NCBI GenBank assembly: GCA_024637145.1
Contig: JAGXFQ010000021.1
Location: 1 to 64,000 of the forward strand
Reading direction: 5' to 3'
DNA length: 64,000 bases
Origin: Desulfobulbaceae bacterium
Lineage (GTDB): Bacteria; Desulfobacterota; Desulfobulbia; Desulfobulbales; SURF-16
This document shows positions 9,131-18,058 of the stretch, piece after piece. A model generated the notes under the pieces. That model had not been told where the DNA came from, made no database searches, and was given only the letters and a program-made list of their open reading frames with translations. Position 1 is the first letter of the stretch; every line of letters starts with the position of its first letter. The translations under genes were made by a program, and so were the position numbers.

Positions 9131-9168
9131 AAAAAAAGCCCGCCGGTTTAAACCGGCGGGCTTTTTTT
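9131..9168. terminator. Bidirectional rho-independent terminator
   Basis: Perfect stem AAGCCCGCCGGTTT / AAACCGGCGGGCTT with A- and T-tracts. It ends rpmB, and on the minus strand it overlaps the stop codon of the small zinc-finger gene. Confidence 0.93.
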
Positions 9169-9346
9169 ATGGGCTCGTCTCCTCGGGATCTTCTTCTTCC
9201 CTCTTTTTCTCCTCGTTCTGCTCAGGAATGGAGCCTAGACCGCCGCAGGCCGGGCACTCTTCCCAGGACATCAGAAATCTGCTGGCCCCCTGAAAAAAAG
9301 TGATCTGCCCTGAGCCGCCACACACCTCGCATGGTTTGTTCATCAT
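9167..9346 (-). CDS. Small CxxC zinc-finger protein (DnaJ-type zinc motif)
   Basis: A 59-aa frame below common length cut-offs. It reads MMNKPCEVCGGSG, then ECPACGGLGS about 20 residues later, and ends in an acidic/basic tail. Two CxxCxGxG-like knuckles match the zinc centre of DnaJ and of small proteins that bind unfolded chains or act in redox, but there is no J domain. AAGGAG lies directly upstream; ATG at 9346 or 9343 could start it. It follows the RSH gene by 10 bases on the same strand, so it is very probably cotranscribed. Function unknown. Confidence 0.75.
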   Translation of the reverse strand: MMNKPCEVCGGSGQITFFQGASRFLMSWEECPACGGLGSIPEQNEEKKREEEDPEETSP

Positions 9347-9356
9347 TTCTCCTTTT

Positions 9357-11546
9357 CTACTGCCGTTTTGCCTCCATCACGCCAGCCACCTGGCGGAGGC
9401 GCTGCAGGGTGGAGGAGAGATGATCAAGACTGCTCACTTCGATAATAAGGTTGAGATGCGCCACCCTGTCTTTGGAAGAATGGGCATCAATATTGAGGAT
9501 GTTGGCATTGCCATCGCTTAAGGCGTTACAGAGTTCGGCAAGAAGACCTTTGTGATCTTGGGCAATGACGTGGATCTGGGTTCGATGACTGGTCTTGGTT
9601 TCATTCCAGCGCACCTTGAGCCAGCGCTGCGGGTCGGTGTTGAGGAGATTCGGGCAGCTTTCCTTGTGGACGGAGATGCCCCGGCCGGCGGTGATAAAGC
9701 CCATGATCTCCTCGCCCGGCATGGGCATGCAGCATTGGCTGATGCGGATCAGCATGTCCGGGATCCCGTCAATGGTGATGGCATCGTCAGAATCCGTGCC
9801 GGCAGAAGTGAGGGGCAGGGGGATTTCCGGTCCCTGCGGTGTCTCCTTCTCCGCCTCTGTTTGCTCTGGAAAGAGGATGGTGGCCAGCTGTTTGGTGGTT
9901 ACCTTTCCGGAGCCTACCCGAATCAAGAGTTCCTGCAGGGAATTGCAGTGCACTTTCTTGAGGATCGATTTGAGATCGCCGCTTTTGACCAGTTTTTTCA
10001 GGGAAAGGGCATGCTTCTTGAGCTCTCTCTCACAGATTTCCTCGCCAAGGCGCAGGGATTTTGCCTGTTCATCCTGGCGCAGCCAGTGGCGAATACGGCT
10101 TTTGGCCCGCCCGGTTTTCACCAGTTTAAGCCAGCCCTGGTGGGGGTGCTGCTTCTGGCTGGTGATGATCTCCACGGCGTTGCCGTTTTTGAGTTCGGTC
10201 TTCAGCGAAACCATGGTGCCGTTAATTTTGGCGCCGGTGCAGCGGTTGCCCACCTCGGTGTGGATTGCATAGGCAAAGTCAAGGGGGGTGGCCCCGGCTG
10301 GTAATTCTTTCACCTCACCATTTGGGGTCAGCACATAAATCTTTTTGGCCTGGGCAAGTTCGTTTTTGACGGTGTCCAGAAACTCCTTGGGGTCCTTGAG
10401 CTCCTGCAGCCAGGTGACCAGCTGTTTGAGCCATTGGAAGGTGGAGGCGTCCTCTTCTGAAATCCGGGCTCCCTCTTTATAGGCCCAATGGGCGGCGATT
10501 CCCTCTTTGGCGATTTTGTCCATCTCTGCTGTGCGGATCTGGATCTCCATGAATTCCCCGGAAGGTCCGATCACCGAGGTGTGGAGGGACTGGTACCTGT
10601 TGGACTTGGGCTGGGAGATATAATCCTTGATCCGGTGATCAATGGGGGTCCATAGGGAGTGGACCAGGCCCAGGGCCTGGTAGCACTCACGCACCGTGCT
10701 GAGAATAATGCGAAAGGCAACCTTGTCATAGACCTTGTCCAGGGTGATTTTCTGGACAAGGAGCTTCTGGTAAATGGAAAGGAGATGCTTGGGGCGGCCC
10801 AGAATCTGAAAGTCGCTGATGCCTTGTTCCTTAAGCTTTTCCGTGAGGAGTTTCTTGATGTCGGTAACGTATTTTTCCCGGTCTCCCAGGGAGGAATTGA
10901 TCCTGCTTTCAAGCTCCTTGTACTCCGTGGGGTGCAGAACCGAGAAGGCCCGATCCTCAAGCTCCCGTTTCATCCAGTCAATGCCCAGCCGGCTGGCCAG
11001 GGGCGCATAGAGGTCAAGGGTCTCCTGGGCAAATTCCTTCTGCTGGTCAGGGGGGAAGTCGAGGATCTGCATATCATTGAGACGGTCGGCGAGCTTGACC
11101 AGCAAGACCCGGATATCCGCAGACATGGCCAGCAGCATCTTGCGGATATTCTCGGCCTGATAATCTATCTTTGAGTTGTACTGCACATCGGATATTTTGG
11201 TGGCGCCGCTGACGATATGGGCCACATCCTTGCCGAAATTCTTGCTGATCAGGGCCTCGTCAACCCCGCTATGAGGCTCCTTGAGGATGCCGTGGAAGAG
11301 GCCGGAGATAATGGTATCCGCATCCAGCCGCATGGCTGCTAAAATCTGGGCGACAGAGAGGGCATGGGTGATGTAGGGGTCACCATTGGGCCGGGTATGG
11401 CCCTCATGGGCCTTGGCGGCAAAGGCGTACGCCTCCGCAATGACCGGGAGCTGCTGGGCCGGCAGATAGCCCTTGGCCCGGTTCAAGAGGTCGTCAATGG
11501 TGATATGGTGTTCCGCGTGTCCCATCTCTTCTCTGGCTATATCCAT
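9357..11546 (-). CDS. RelA/SpoT-family (p)ppGpp synthetase with degenerate hydrolase domain
   Basis: A 729-aa long RSH protein in the order HD, synthetase, TGS, helical/zinc finger (ISQCCMPMPGEE) and ACT. The synthetase keeps YDKVAFRI, KDYISQPKSNRYQSLHT and EIQIRT. The HD hydrolase does not: HDxxED is replaced by HGILKE (H85-G86, K89-E90), and the later DRLHN is DRLND. A metal ligand and catalytic acids are therefore missing, as in E. coli RelA, so I infer a synthetase-only enzyme responding to uncharged tRNA on ribosomes. The C-terminal regulatory half is complete. It sits between proS and the small zinc-finger gene on the same strand. A separate hydrolase should exist elsewhere in the genome. 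Confidence 0.88.
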   Translation of the reverse strand: MDIAREEMGHAEHHITIDDLLNRAKGYLPAQQLPVIAEAYAFAAKAHEGHTRPNGDPYITHALSVAQILAAMRLDADTIISGLFHGILKEPHSGVDEALISKNFGKDVAHIVSGATKISDVQYNSKIDYQAENIRKMLLAMSADIRVLLVKLADRLNDMQILDFPPDQQKEFAQETLDLYAPLASRLGIDWMKRELEDRAFSVLHPTEYKELESRINSSLGDREKYVTDIKKLLTEKLKEQGISDFQILGRPKHLLSIYQKLLVQKITLDKVYDKVAFRIILSTVRECYQALGLVHSLWTPIDHRIKDYISQPKSNRYQSLHTSVIGPSGEFMEIQIRTAEMDKIAKEGIAAHWAYKEGARISEEDASTFQWLKQLVTWLQELKDPKEFLDTVKNELAQAKKIYVLTPNGEVKELPAGATPLDFAYAIHTEVGNRCTGAKINGTMVSLKTELKNGNAVEIITSQKQHPHQGWLKLVKTGRAKSRIRHWLRQDEQAKSLRLGEEICERELKKHALSLKKLVKSGDLKSILKKVHCNSLQELLIRVGSGKVTTKQLATILFPEQTEAEKETPQGPEIPLPLTSAGTDSDDAITIDGIPDMLIRISQCCMPMPGEEIMGFITAGRGISVHKESCPNLLNTDPQRWLKVRWNETKTSHRTQIHVIAQDHKGLLAELCNALSDGNANILNIDAHSSKDRVAHLNLIIEVSSLDHLSSTLQRLRQVAGVMEAKRQ

Positions 11547-11588
11547 GGTCCGGGTCTTTCCTTGGCGCAGTAGTTTTTCAACGGACTG

Positions 11589-13304
11589 TCAGGCCTCTGT
11601 CTTGGCGATAAGTTCCATTACCGTGGCAACCGTCTCTGGCAGGGGAATGGTGAAGGTCTGGCCATCGGCCCGTTGTCGTATCTCGATCAGCCCTTGCTGG
11701 CTGAAACTCTTACCCACCGTGATCCGCAACGGCATGCCGATAAGGTCGGCATCCTTGAATTTGCTGCCGGGCCGCTCATCGCGGTCATCAAGAATGACCT
11801 CGATATTCTTGCTGCGCAGCTCCTGGTAGATATCTTCGGCCGCTCGGGTGATCTCTTCATCCTGGGGCGAGAGGTTGAGGAGCAGGGCCTGGACCGGGGC
11901 AATGGCGGCCGGCAGTTTGATGCCGTCTTTGTCGTGATGCTGTTCAATGGCGGCAGCCACCACCCGGCTCACCCCGATGCCATAGCAGCCCATGACAAAG
12001 GGGGTCTCGGCTCCCTGATCGTCAAGAAAGGTGGCTTTCATGGCCAGGGAGTATTTGGTGCCGAGCTTGAAGATGTGGCCAACCTCAATACCCTTGGTGA
12101 GCTCCAGTTCGCTGCCGCACAGGAGGCAGTGGTCTCTGTCGGTCACCTTGCGGATGTCGCCTGTGAGGGTGGGGCTGAAGTCGCGGCCCATGTTGACGCC
12201 CTGCAGGTGAAAATTTTTGTCATTGGCCCCCACCGTAAAATTGCGCAGGGCAGCAATTTCCTGGTCAGCCACGGTCCTGATCTGCAGGCCGATGGGGCCC
12301 AGGTAGCCGGAGGGGGTGCCGGTGGCGTCAAAGATCTCCTTGTCATCGGCCAGGCGCAGCTCCTCATCGCTCACCCCAAGAATGTTGGCCAGTTTCACCT
12401 CCTCCACCTCATGGTCGCCGCGCAGCAGGACGGCAATGGTCTCCCCGTTAACGATATAGACCAGGGTCTTCACCAGTTCGGCGGGGGTGATCTGCAGAAA
12501 ATCACAAACCACCTGCACCTTGCGTTTGCCCGGGGTTTCAATCTTCTTGATCTCCTCCAGGCGGATATCCTCGGGGGGAGGGCTCTGCCGGCAGGCCGCC
12601 TTTTCCATATTGGCGGCATAGGAGCATGACTTGCAGATGACAATGGTGTCTTCGCCGGTATCGGCCAAGACCATGAATTCGTGGGAAAAGCTGCCTCCGA
12701 TGGCGCCGGAATCGGCATCCACGGCGCGGAAACGCAGGCCGCAGCGGCTGAAGATCCGGTGGTAGGCATATTTCATCTTTTCATAGGTCTCGTTAGCGCC
12801 CTGATCTGAGGCGTCAAAGCTGTAGCCATCCTTCATGATGAACTCCCTGCCCCGCATGAGGCCGAAGCGGGGGCGGGCCTCGTCACGATATTTGGTCTGG
12901 ATCTGGTAGAGATTCAGGGGCAGCTGCTTGTAGGAATGGATGTTTTTCCGGGCCAGGTCAGTGATGACCTCCTCGTGGGTGGGGCCCAGGCAGAAATCGC
13001 GGTTATGGCGGTCCTTGACACGGAGGAGCTCTTTGCCGTAGACCTGCCATCTTCCCGACTCCTGCCAGAGGTCGGCTGGTTGGACCATGGGCATGAGGAT
13101 TTCCTGGGCGCCGGCGGCATTCATCTCTTCGCGGACAATCTTCTCGACCTTGCGGATGGCGGCAAGGCCCAGGGGCAGGTAGGTATAGGAACCGCTGCTC
13201 AGTTTACGGATGTAGCCGGCCCGCAGCAGGAGCTTGTGACTGATGACCTCCGCCTCAGAAGGGTCTTCCTTCAAGGTGGGGATGAGAAGCTGGGAGAATC
13301 GCAT
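11589..13304 (-). CDS. proS: Prolyl-tRNA synthetase, bacterial type
   Basis: A 571-aa class II synthetase that charges tRNA-Pro. Motif 1 region (GSYTYLPLGLAAIRKVE), motif 2 (YRDEARPRFGLMRGREF) and motif 3 (GCYGIGVSR) are intact. Between motifs 2 and 3, about residues 220-400, lies the YbaK-like insertion that edits mischarged Ala-tRNA-Pro, so this is the long bacterial form. Length is normal. The start MRFSQLLIPT is standard for the family. It lies 42 bases upstream of the RSH gene in the same direction, a natural pairing of a tRNA charger with a stringent-response enzyme. Confidence 0.96.
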   Translation of the reverse strand: MRFSQLLIPTLKEDPSEAEVISHKLLLRAGYIRKLSSGSYTYLPLGLAAIRKVEKIVREEMNAAGAQEILMPMVQPADLWQESGRWQVYGKELLRVKDRHNRDFCLGPTHEEVITDLARKNIHSYKQLPLNLYQIQTKYRDEARPRFGLMRGREFIMKDGYSFDASDQGANETYEKMKYAYHRIFSRCGLRFRAVDADSGAIGGSFSHEFMVLADTGEDTIVICKSCSYAANMEKAACRQSPPPEDIRLEEIKKIETPGKRKVQVVCDFLQITPAELVKTLVYIVNGETIAVLLRGDHEVEEVKLANILGVSDEELRLADDKEIFDATGTPSGYLGPIGLQIRTVADQEIAALRNFTVGANDKNFHLQGVNMGRDFSPTLTGDIRKVTDRDHCLLCGSELELTKGIEVGHIFKLGTKYSLAMKATFLDDQGAETPFVMGCYGIGVSRVVAAAIEQHHDKDGIKLPAAIAPVQALLLNLSPQDEEITRAAEDIYQELRSKNIEVILDDRDERPGSKFKDADLIGMPLRITVGKSFSQQGLIEIRQRADGQTFTIPLPETVATVMELIAKTEA

Positions 13305-13443
13305 GGTAAATCCTGAGTATATGAGGCTGTTATTGAGTTATTATTGAGGCCAGGCACTCCAGGCGGGGCACCCTTTTTTAGAAAAATATTTTTCTAGGGC
13401 CGGTTATTTTGTGGGCTCTGTGGCCAAGCCAGAGAAGGTGCCC

Positions 13444-14508
13444 TTATCTTTCTGTGTTCATGGCATCGAGTTCTTTGATAAAGACCTCAAAAAGATCCGC
13501 CTCCGGCACCTTTTTGTAGAGCTGCCCCTTTTTGAAGATAATGCCGAAGCCGTTGCCGCCGGCCAGGCCGATGTCGGCCTCTTTGGCCTCGCCCGGGCCG
13601 TTGACCACACAGCCCATCACTGCGATCTTAAGCGGCGTCTTCATGGTCTGGATGTGGGCCTCCACCTTTTCGGCCAGGCCGAAGAGATTGATCTGGCAGC
13701 GTCCGCAGGTGGGGCAGCTGATGAGCTCAGGGCCGCGCTCCCTTATTTTCAGGCAGCGCAGCAGCTCGTAGCAGACGCGGATCTCTTCCACGGGATCGCG
13801 GGTCAGGGAGATGCGCAAGGTGTCGCCGATGCCTTCGTAAAGGAGCATGCCGAGGGCAACACTTGACTTCACTGTGCCGGCGATGAGTCCGCCGGCCTCA
13901 GTGACCCCCAGGTGCAGGGGGTAGTCCGTGGCCTGGGCAAGCTGCCGATAGGCGGCCAGGGTGGTCAGGACATCTGAGGACTTGATGGAGATTTTTATCT
14001 CCTGGAAGCCCAGCCCTTCCAGAAGGGCGACATTGCGCAGGGCGCTCTCCACCAGGGCGGCCGGGGTGGGGTGGCCATGTTTTTTGAGGATCTCTTTCTC
14101 CACGGAGCCGGAATTGACCCCCACCCGGATGGGGACATGGTGGCTCTTGGCGGCATCCACCACCTTCTGCAGTTTTTCTCTATTGCCGATATTGCCGGGA
14201 TTGATCCGGATGCCCTGGGCCCCCTGCTCCATGCTGGCCACGGCCAGGCGATGGTCAAAATGGATATCGGCAATAAGGGGCAGGGTGATCTGCTCCCTTA
14301 TTTTTTTGAGGGCGGCTGCGGCCTCCAGGTCGAGAACCGCCACCCTGATGATCTCACAGCCGGCAGCGGCCAGGGCGTGGATCTGCGCCACGGTACCGGC
14401 CACATCCCGGGTGTCTGTATTGGTCATGGACTGCACGGCAATGGGGGCATCGCCACCAATCTTCACCGTGCCCACCGTTATCTGGCGTGTTTTTTTTCTG
14501 GTAATCAT
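13444..14508 (-). CDS. ispG: 4-hydroxy-3-methylbut-2-en-1-yl diphosphate synthase
   Basis: A 354-aa GcpE enzyme of the MEP isoprenoid pathway, converting MEcPP to HMBPP with a [4Fe-4S] cluster. The TIM-barrel N-terminus carries VQSMTNTDTRD and ADIHFDHRLA. The C-terminal cluster domain has CPTCGRC and GCVVNGPGEA, supplying the cysteine ligands. Length is that of the short proteobacterial form without the plant-type insertion. It heads the minus-strand run ispG-proS-RSH-zinc finger, a common order in Desulfobacterota. The start MITRKKTRQ is well placed. Confidence 0.96.
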   Translation of the reverse strand: MITRKKTRQITVGTVKIGGDAPIAVQSMTNTDTRDVAGTVAQIHALAAAGCEIIRVAVLDLEAAAALKKIREQITLPLIADIHFDHRLAVASMEQGAQGIRINPGNIGNREKLQKVVDAAKSHHVPIRVGVNSGSVEKEILKKHGHPTPAALVESALRNVALLEGLGFQEIKISIKSSDVLTTLAAYRQLAQATDYPLHLGVTEAGGLIAGTVKSSVALGMLLYEGIGDTLRISLTRDPVEEIRVCYELLRCLKIRERGPELISCPTCGRCQINLFGLAEKVEAHIQTMKTPLKIAVMGCVVNGPGEAKEADIGLAGGNGFGIIFKKGQLYKKVPEADLFEVFIKELDAMNTER

Positions 14509-14693
14509 AAAAGGGGCCTGTCTGCTGAAAAAATAAGAAGCACACCACTATAACTGAAAAAGGCCTTTCCAGCATTATTTATCAAGGGCCCACCAGGGTG
14601 GGTGGTGACAAAAAAAGGAAATTTATGCCCCTTGGGGCAGGGCCCGGCCAGCAAGCTGTTGAAATTGAGGCCGCCTCTTGCTATCATGCCGCC

Positions 14694-14894
14694 ATGAAAC
14701 TGCTCATCTCCCTTGTCGGCCTGGTTCTGATTCTTGAGTCCCTGCCCTATATCGCCTTTCCTGATTCCATGCGCCAATGGCTCAAAGAGCTTTCGGAGAT
14801 GGAATCATCTATCCTCCGCATCTTCGGTTTCATTGCCCTGGCCGCGGGGCTCCTTCTGTGCTACCTGGCCCAGCGCACCTCCTGGTTTTCTTAG
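14694..14894 (+). CDS. DUF2065 small membrane protein (YjeT-like)
   Basis: A 66-aa protein with two hydrophobic helices (about 2-20 and 42-60) separated by SMRQWLKELSEME. This two-helix shape with a PDSMRQWLKEL-type linker is the DUF2065/YjeT family, an inner-membrane protein of unknown function often near hflC or purA in other proteobacteria. The frame is open further upstream (14598), but MKLLISLVGL fits family length. It precedes queA by 20 bases on the same strand, so the two are probably cotranscribed. Confidence 0.75.
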   Translation: MKLLISLVGLVLILESLPYIAFPDSMRQWLKELSEMESSILRIFGFIALAAGLLLCYLAQRTSWFS

Positions 14895-14914
14895 CCCTTT
14901 ATTTATATATACAC

Positions 14915-16009
14915 ATGCCTTCAGATCTTTTTGACTTAACGTCCTATAATTTTCATCTGCCCCCTGAGCTGATAGCCCAGCATCCGGCGGTCAGCCGTGA
15001 TGCCTCAAGGCTTCTCTCCTATCAGACCCAAAACAGGACCATTGCGGATCTGCCTTTCCGGTCCGTGGTGGAGCTCTTCGCCCCGGGAGATGTGCTGGTG
15101 GTCAATAATACCAAGGTCTTCCCGGCCCGGCTGCTCGGCAGAAAAGAAACAGGGGGCAGGGTGGAGCTGTTATTGCTCTCCTTTCCCGCCGTGGACCCCC
15201 TGCCTGTTCCCGGCCAGGCCGGCTGGCGCCAGGTGGAAGGGGTGGGGCTGGTAAAGAGTTCCAAGCGGCCCCGGCAGGGTGCGCGGCTCATCTTTGGTGA
15301 GGGGCTCACGGCCGAGGTCAAGGAGATCCTGGCGGACGGCAAGGTGGTGGTGCTTCTTTATTTCTCAGGTACCCTGCCTGCGCAGCTTGAAAAATGCGGC
15401 CAGCTCCCCCTGCCGCCCTATATCAGCCGGGACCCTGATGGGCAGTCCGAGGAGGACAAGCAGCGCTACCAGACCGTTTATGCCGCGCATGCCGGGGCGG
15501 TGGCGGCGCCTACTGCCGGCCTCCATTTCACTGAGGCCCTGCTGGAGGCCATCAGGGCCAAGGGGGTGGTCATTGCCCCGGTCACCCTCCATGTGGGCTA
15601 CGGCACTTTTGCGCCGGTGCGGGTAGCCGATATCCGCCACCATCTCATCCATTCGGAGTATCTGGTGGTCTCAGAGGAGACAGCAACCCTTGTCAACAGG
15701 GCAAAGGCGGCCGGCGGCAGGGTATGGGCGGTGGGCACCACCAGTATCCGGGCCCTGGAGTTTGCCGCTGATGACCAAGGGCGCTTGCATGCCAGGGAGG
15801 GGGCGTGTGCACTCTATATCTATCCCGGCTACTGCTTCAAAATAGTTGAGAATGTCATTACTAATTTCCACCTGCCCCAGTCGTCACTGCTCTTTCTGAT
15901 CAGTGCCCTGATGGGCCGGGACGAGCTCCTCCGTTGTTACCGGCATGCCATTGCACAGAGATACCGCTTTTTCAGTTATGGTGATGCCATGGCTATTGTC
16001 ACTGTCTAA
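14915..16009 (+). CDS. queA: S-adenosylmethionine:tRNA ribosyltransferase-isomerase
   Basis: A 364-aa enzyme that moves the ribosyl part of SAM onto preQ1-modified tRNA to form epoxyqueuosine. Family motifs are present: FHLPPELIAQHP near the N-terminus, DVLVVNNTKVFPARLLG, GAVAAPTAGLHFTE, HVGYGTF and TTSIRALE, ending near SYGDAMAIV. Length is usual. The start MPSDLFDL is set by the family N-terminus; an open frame upstream overlaps DUF2065 and is not coding. Followed by a bidirectional terminator. Confidence 0.95.
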   Translation: MPSDLFDLTSYNFHLPPELIAQHPAVSRDASRLLSYQTQNRTIADLPFRSVVELFAPGDVLVVNNTKVFPARLLGRKETGGRVELLLLSFPAVDPLPVPGQAGWRQVEGVGLVKSSKRPRQGARLIFGEGLTAEVKEILADGKVVVLLYFSGTLPAQLEKCGQLPLPPYISRDPDGQSEEDKQRYQTVYAAHAGAVAAPTAGLHFTEALLEAIRAKGVVIAPVTLHVGYGTFAPVRVADIRHHLIHSEYLVVSEETATLVNRAKAAGGRVWAVGTTSIRALEFAADDQGRLHAREGACALYIYPGYCFKIVENVITNFHLPQSSLLFLISALMGRDELLRCYRHAIAQRYRFFSYGDAMAIVTV

Positions 16010-16090
16010 ACAGTGCCCTTGTCCGGTGAAGGGCTTGGGCTAACAGCAGGGGGAGGTTCGGCAAAGGGGAAGGCCAGAGCGCTGCCATAA

Positions 16091-16129
16091 AAAAAACCGC
16101 CAGCCTGGATCAAGGGCTGGCGGTTTTGC
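16091..16129. terminator. Bidirectional rho-independent terminator
   Basis: Stem AAAACCGCCAGCC / GGCTGGCGGTTTT with a 9-base loop and an A-tract on the left. It lies between the convergent queA and FmdB-like genes. Confidence 0.88.
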
Positions 16130-16154
16130 AGGGCAGGGAGGTGGGGAATAGGTC

Positions 16155-16433
16155 TTATGAGGCGCAGGGACAGGTGGCTGCCTGGGGGCAGGGAGCTTTC
16201 TTGTCGCTGCTGCCGGCTTTCTCGCTGGTGGCAGCCGCAGCCACCTTCTCCTTGGGGCTGTTGTAGCCATCGGCATACCAGCCGCCGCCCTTGAGGTGAA
16301 AGGCGCTCTGGGAGATGATTTTTTTCACCGAACCGGCACACTCCGGGCAGGTGGCAAGGGGGGCGTCAGACATGGATTGCCACAGCTCGACAATTTTATG
16401 GCATGCTTCACATTCATATTCATATATGGGCAT
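16155..16433 (-). CDS. FmdB-family zinc ribbon protein
   Basis: A 92-aa protein opening MPIYEYECEACHKIVELWQ, with a second CPEC pair about 20 residues on: the CxxC...CxxC zinc ribbon of the FmdB/YhdD putative regulatory family. The family was named from a formamidase operon regulator; its real role is unclear. The low-complexity tail is rich in Ala/Lys/Ser and ends with several more cysteines (CPQAATCPCAS), which is unusual and might bind metal. A single gene between a terminator and a 388-base gap. Confidence 0.8.
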   Translation of the reverse strand: MPIYEYECEACHKIVELWQSMSDAPLATCPECAGSVKKIISQSAFHLKGGGWYADGYNSPKEKVAAAATSEKAGSSDKKAPCPQAATCPCAS

Positions 16434-16821
16434 AGGTTCAACCTCCGGCTGAACTGCTTTAGATTTGGGACTGAATTTTACAGATGTTTTTTGCCTTGCT
16501 TAATGGTACGTAATGATAATGTTGGTGTGCGTATTTGTCAATGCCGGCCAATAAAAAAAGGGCTTCACCGCGTCCATGCTCCTTGCCGCCAGGGCAAGCT
16601 GTATCCTCATGAAGGCGCCCCTGGCAGGGCATGAGTCATTTTGTTCCTCTTCGAGACGTTCAGCGGCCTGGTTTAGGCGCTGTTCAGCGGAAAAGGGCAG
16701 GGGCGGCTTTTGTTATGGAGAAGATCTCCTAAAAGGAGTATGGGCTGACGATCTTTATGATTTGCCTTTTATTGACAAGCAAGATCTGGGCGGGTCATCA
16801 AATTAAAAGAGAGGCAACATC
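16434..16821. other. Intergenic region, no gene seen
   Basis: This 388-bp gap separates the divergent FmdB-like gene and the signalling operon starting at 16822. Short frames here have no family likeness. A small inverted repeat around GAGATCTCC (16719-16727) precedes AAGGAG, with no supported gene behind it. Confidence 0.35.
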
Positions 16822-17139
16822 GTGCAAAAAATTCTCTGTCAACAGGCCGCGGCAGGTATGGTGCTGGCCAAGGATGTCGAGACCCCGGAAGGCCGCATTC
16901 TCTGTGGCAAGGGTACTCTCCTCACCGAGGCCATCATTGCCCGGTTTATGAAGATGGATATCAGCTATATTGCCGTGGAGGGTCATCCTGTTGAGGTGGC
17001 AGGGGAAAAAACCTTACAGGAGGAGCTCGTGGATATTGAAAAAAGATTCTCCCGGGTTAAGCATGTACCTCCTCTGATGTTTCTGAAAAAAAGGATCATG
17101 GCAAGAGCGGTGGCCTCGCGCCAGGAGCAGGAGCGTTGA
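16822..17139 (+). CDS. Conserved hypothetical protein upstream of HDOD gene
   Basis: A 105-aa protein with a GTG start behind AGAGAGG. The first half (AAAGMVLAKDVETPEGRILCGKGTLLTEAIIARFMKM, split here at about residues 10-45) resembles the short domain that often precedes HD-GYP or HDOD phosphohydrolase-like domains, where it holds the GMVLAKDV...GxxLLxxG pattern. The second half is charged and helical. Its stop overlaps the ATG of the HDOD gene, so the two are coupled and probably act together; this may be the split N-terminal part of a signalling protein. No enzyme motif is visible. Confidence 0.65.
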   Translation: MQKILCQQAAAGMVLAKDVETPEGRILCGKGTLLTEAIIARFMKMDISYIAVEGHPVEVAGEKTLQEELVDIEKRFSRVKHVPPLMFLKKRIMARAVASRQEQER

Positions 17140-18011
17140 TGGAAAAGGATCGCAAGGCGGAATTCCGCAGAGCCCTGCAGGAAGTGAAAAATCTGCCTAC
17201 CCTGCCCGGCATTGTAGCCAAACTGACCCGGATGGCAGAAGATCCTGACACAACAACAGAGCAGATGGGTAGGGTGATCAGTAAGGACCATATCCTGGCT
17301 GCCAAGTTATTAAAACTTGTTAATTCAGCATTTTATGGGTTCCCGCAAAAGATAAGCTCCCTGTCCAGCGCCATCATTCTGCTTGGTTTTAATGTCATTA
17401 AAAGTTTGATCATTAGTGCCTCCATCTTTGAGCTCATGGAAAGTTCTGATGTGGAACTCTGGGAACATTCCCTGGGCACGGCGGTTGCCGCCAGCATTCT
17501 GGCCAAACGTCTGGGGATAAAGGATCCGGAAGAGGTAAGCACCGCCGGTCTCATCCATGATATCGGCAAGGTGGCGGTGAAGATGGAGTTGCCTGAACAG
17601 TATGATGAAATTCTCAATATTGTCGAGATGAAAAAGGTCTCCATGTTTGAGGCGGAGCGGCTGGTTCTGGGCCTTGATCATGCCGAGGTGGGTGGCTGGC
17701 TGGCCAAGAGCTGGTTTCTGCCCCGCAAGCTGGTGGAGCCGATATCCTGCCACCATTTGCCCAAAGCCTCCAAGGAAGAGCCCCTTGCCAGCGCCATTCT
17801 CCATTTCAGTGATGTCCTGATCCGGGGCCTCGGTTATGGTCACGGCACCGATATCTGGGTCCCGCCTTTAAGTAAATTCGCCTGGGATACCCTGGGTCTT
17901 TCCGCCCAGGATCTGGACGAGATCCTGGCGCAGGTCGAAGAGAATCTCTGGGAGGTCAAGGGCTTCAGCCTTGACATCCAGTCTGAATTGGTAAACAAAA
18001 AACAGGAGTAG
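17139..18011 (+). CDS. HDOD domain signalling protein
   Basis: A 290-aa protein almost wholly made of an HDOD domain (about 15-215), with LPTLPGIVAKL, the VNSAFYGFPQKI signature and a later HDIGK. HDOD domains are HD-like but usually not proven hydrolases; they take part in bacterial signalling, often beside c-di-GMP proteins. HDIGK is preserved here (LIHDIGKVAV), so phosphohydrolase activity cannot be excluded. ATG overlaps the previous stop (TTGATG). A GGDEF gene follows after 47 bases. Confidence 0.85.
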   Translation: MEKDRKAEFRRALQEVKNLPTLPGIVAKLTRMAEDPDTTTEQMGRVISKDHILAAKLLKLVNSAFYGFPQKISSLSSAIILLGFNVIKSLIISASIFELMESSDVELWEHSLGTAVAASILAKRLGIKDPEEVSTAGLIHDIGKVAVKMELPEQYDEILNIVEMKKVSMFEAERLVLGLDHAEVGGWLAKSWFLPRKLVEPISCHHLPKASKEEPLASAILHFSDVLIRGLGYGHGTDIWVPPLSKFAWDTLGLSAQDLDEILAQVEENLWEVKGFSLDIQSELVNKKQE

Positions 18012-18058
18012 CCAGCTGTTGTCCAGCAGCGGTGCTGCCCTGGGGAGTTTTTTTTGAT

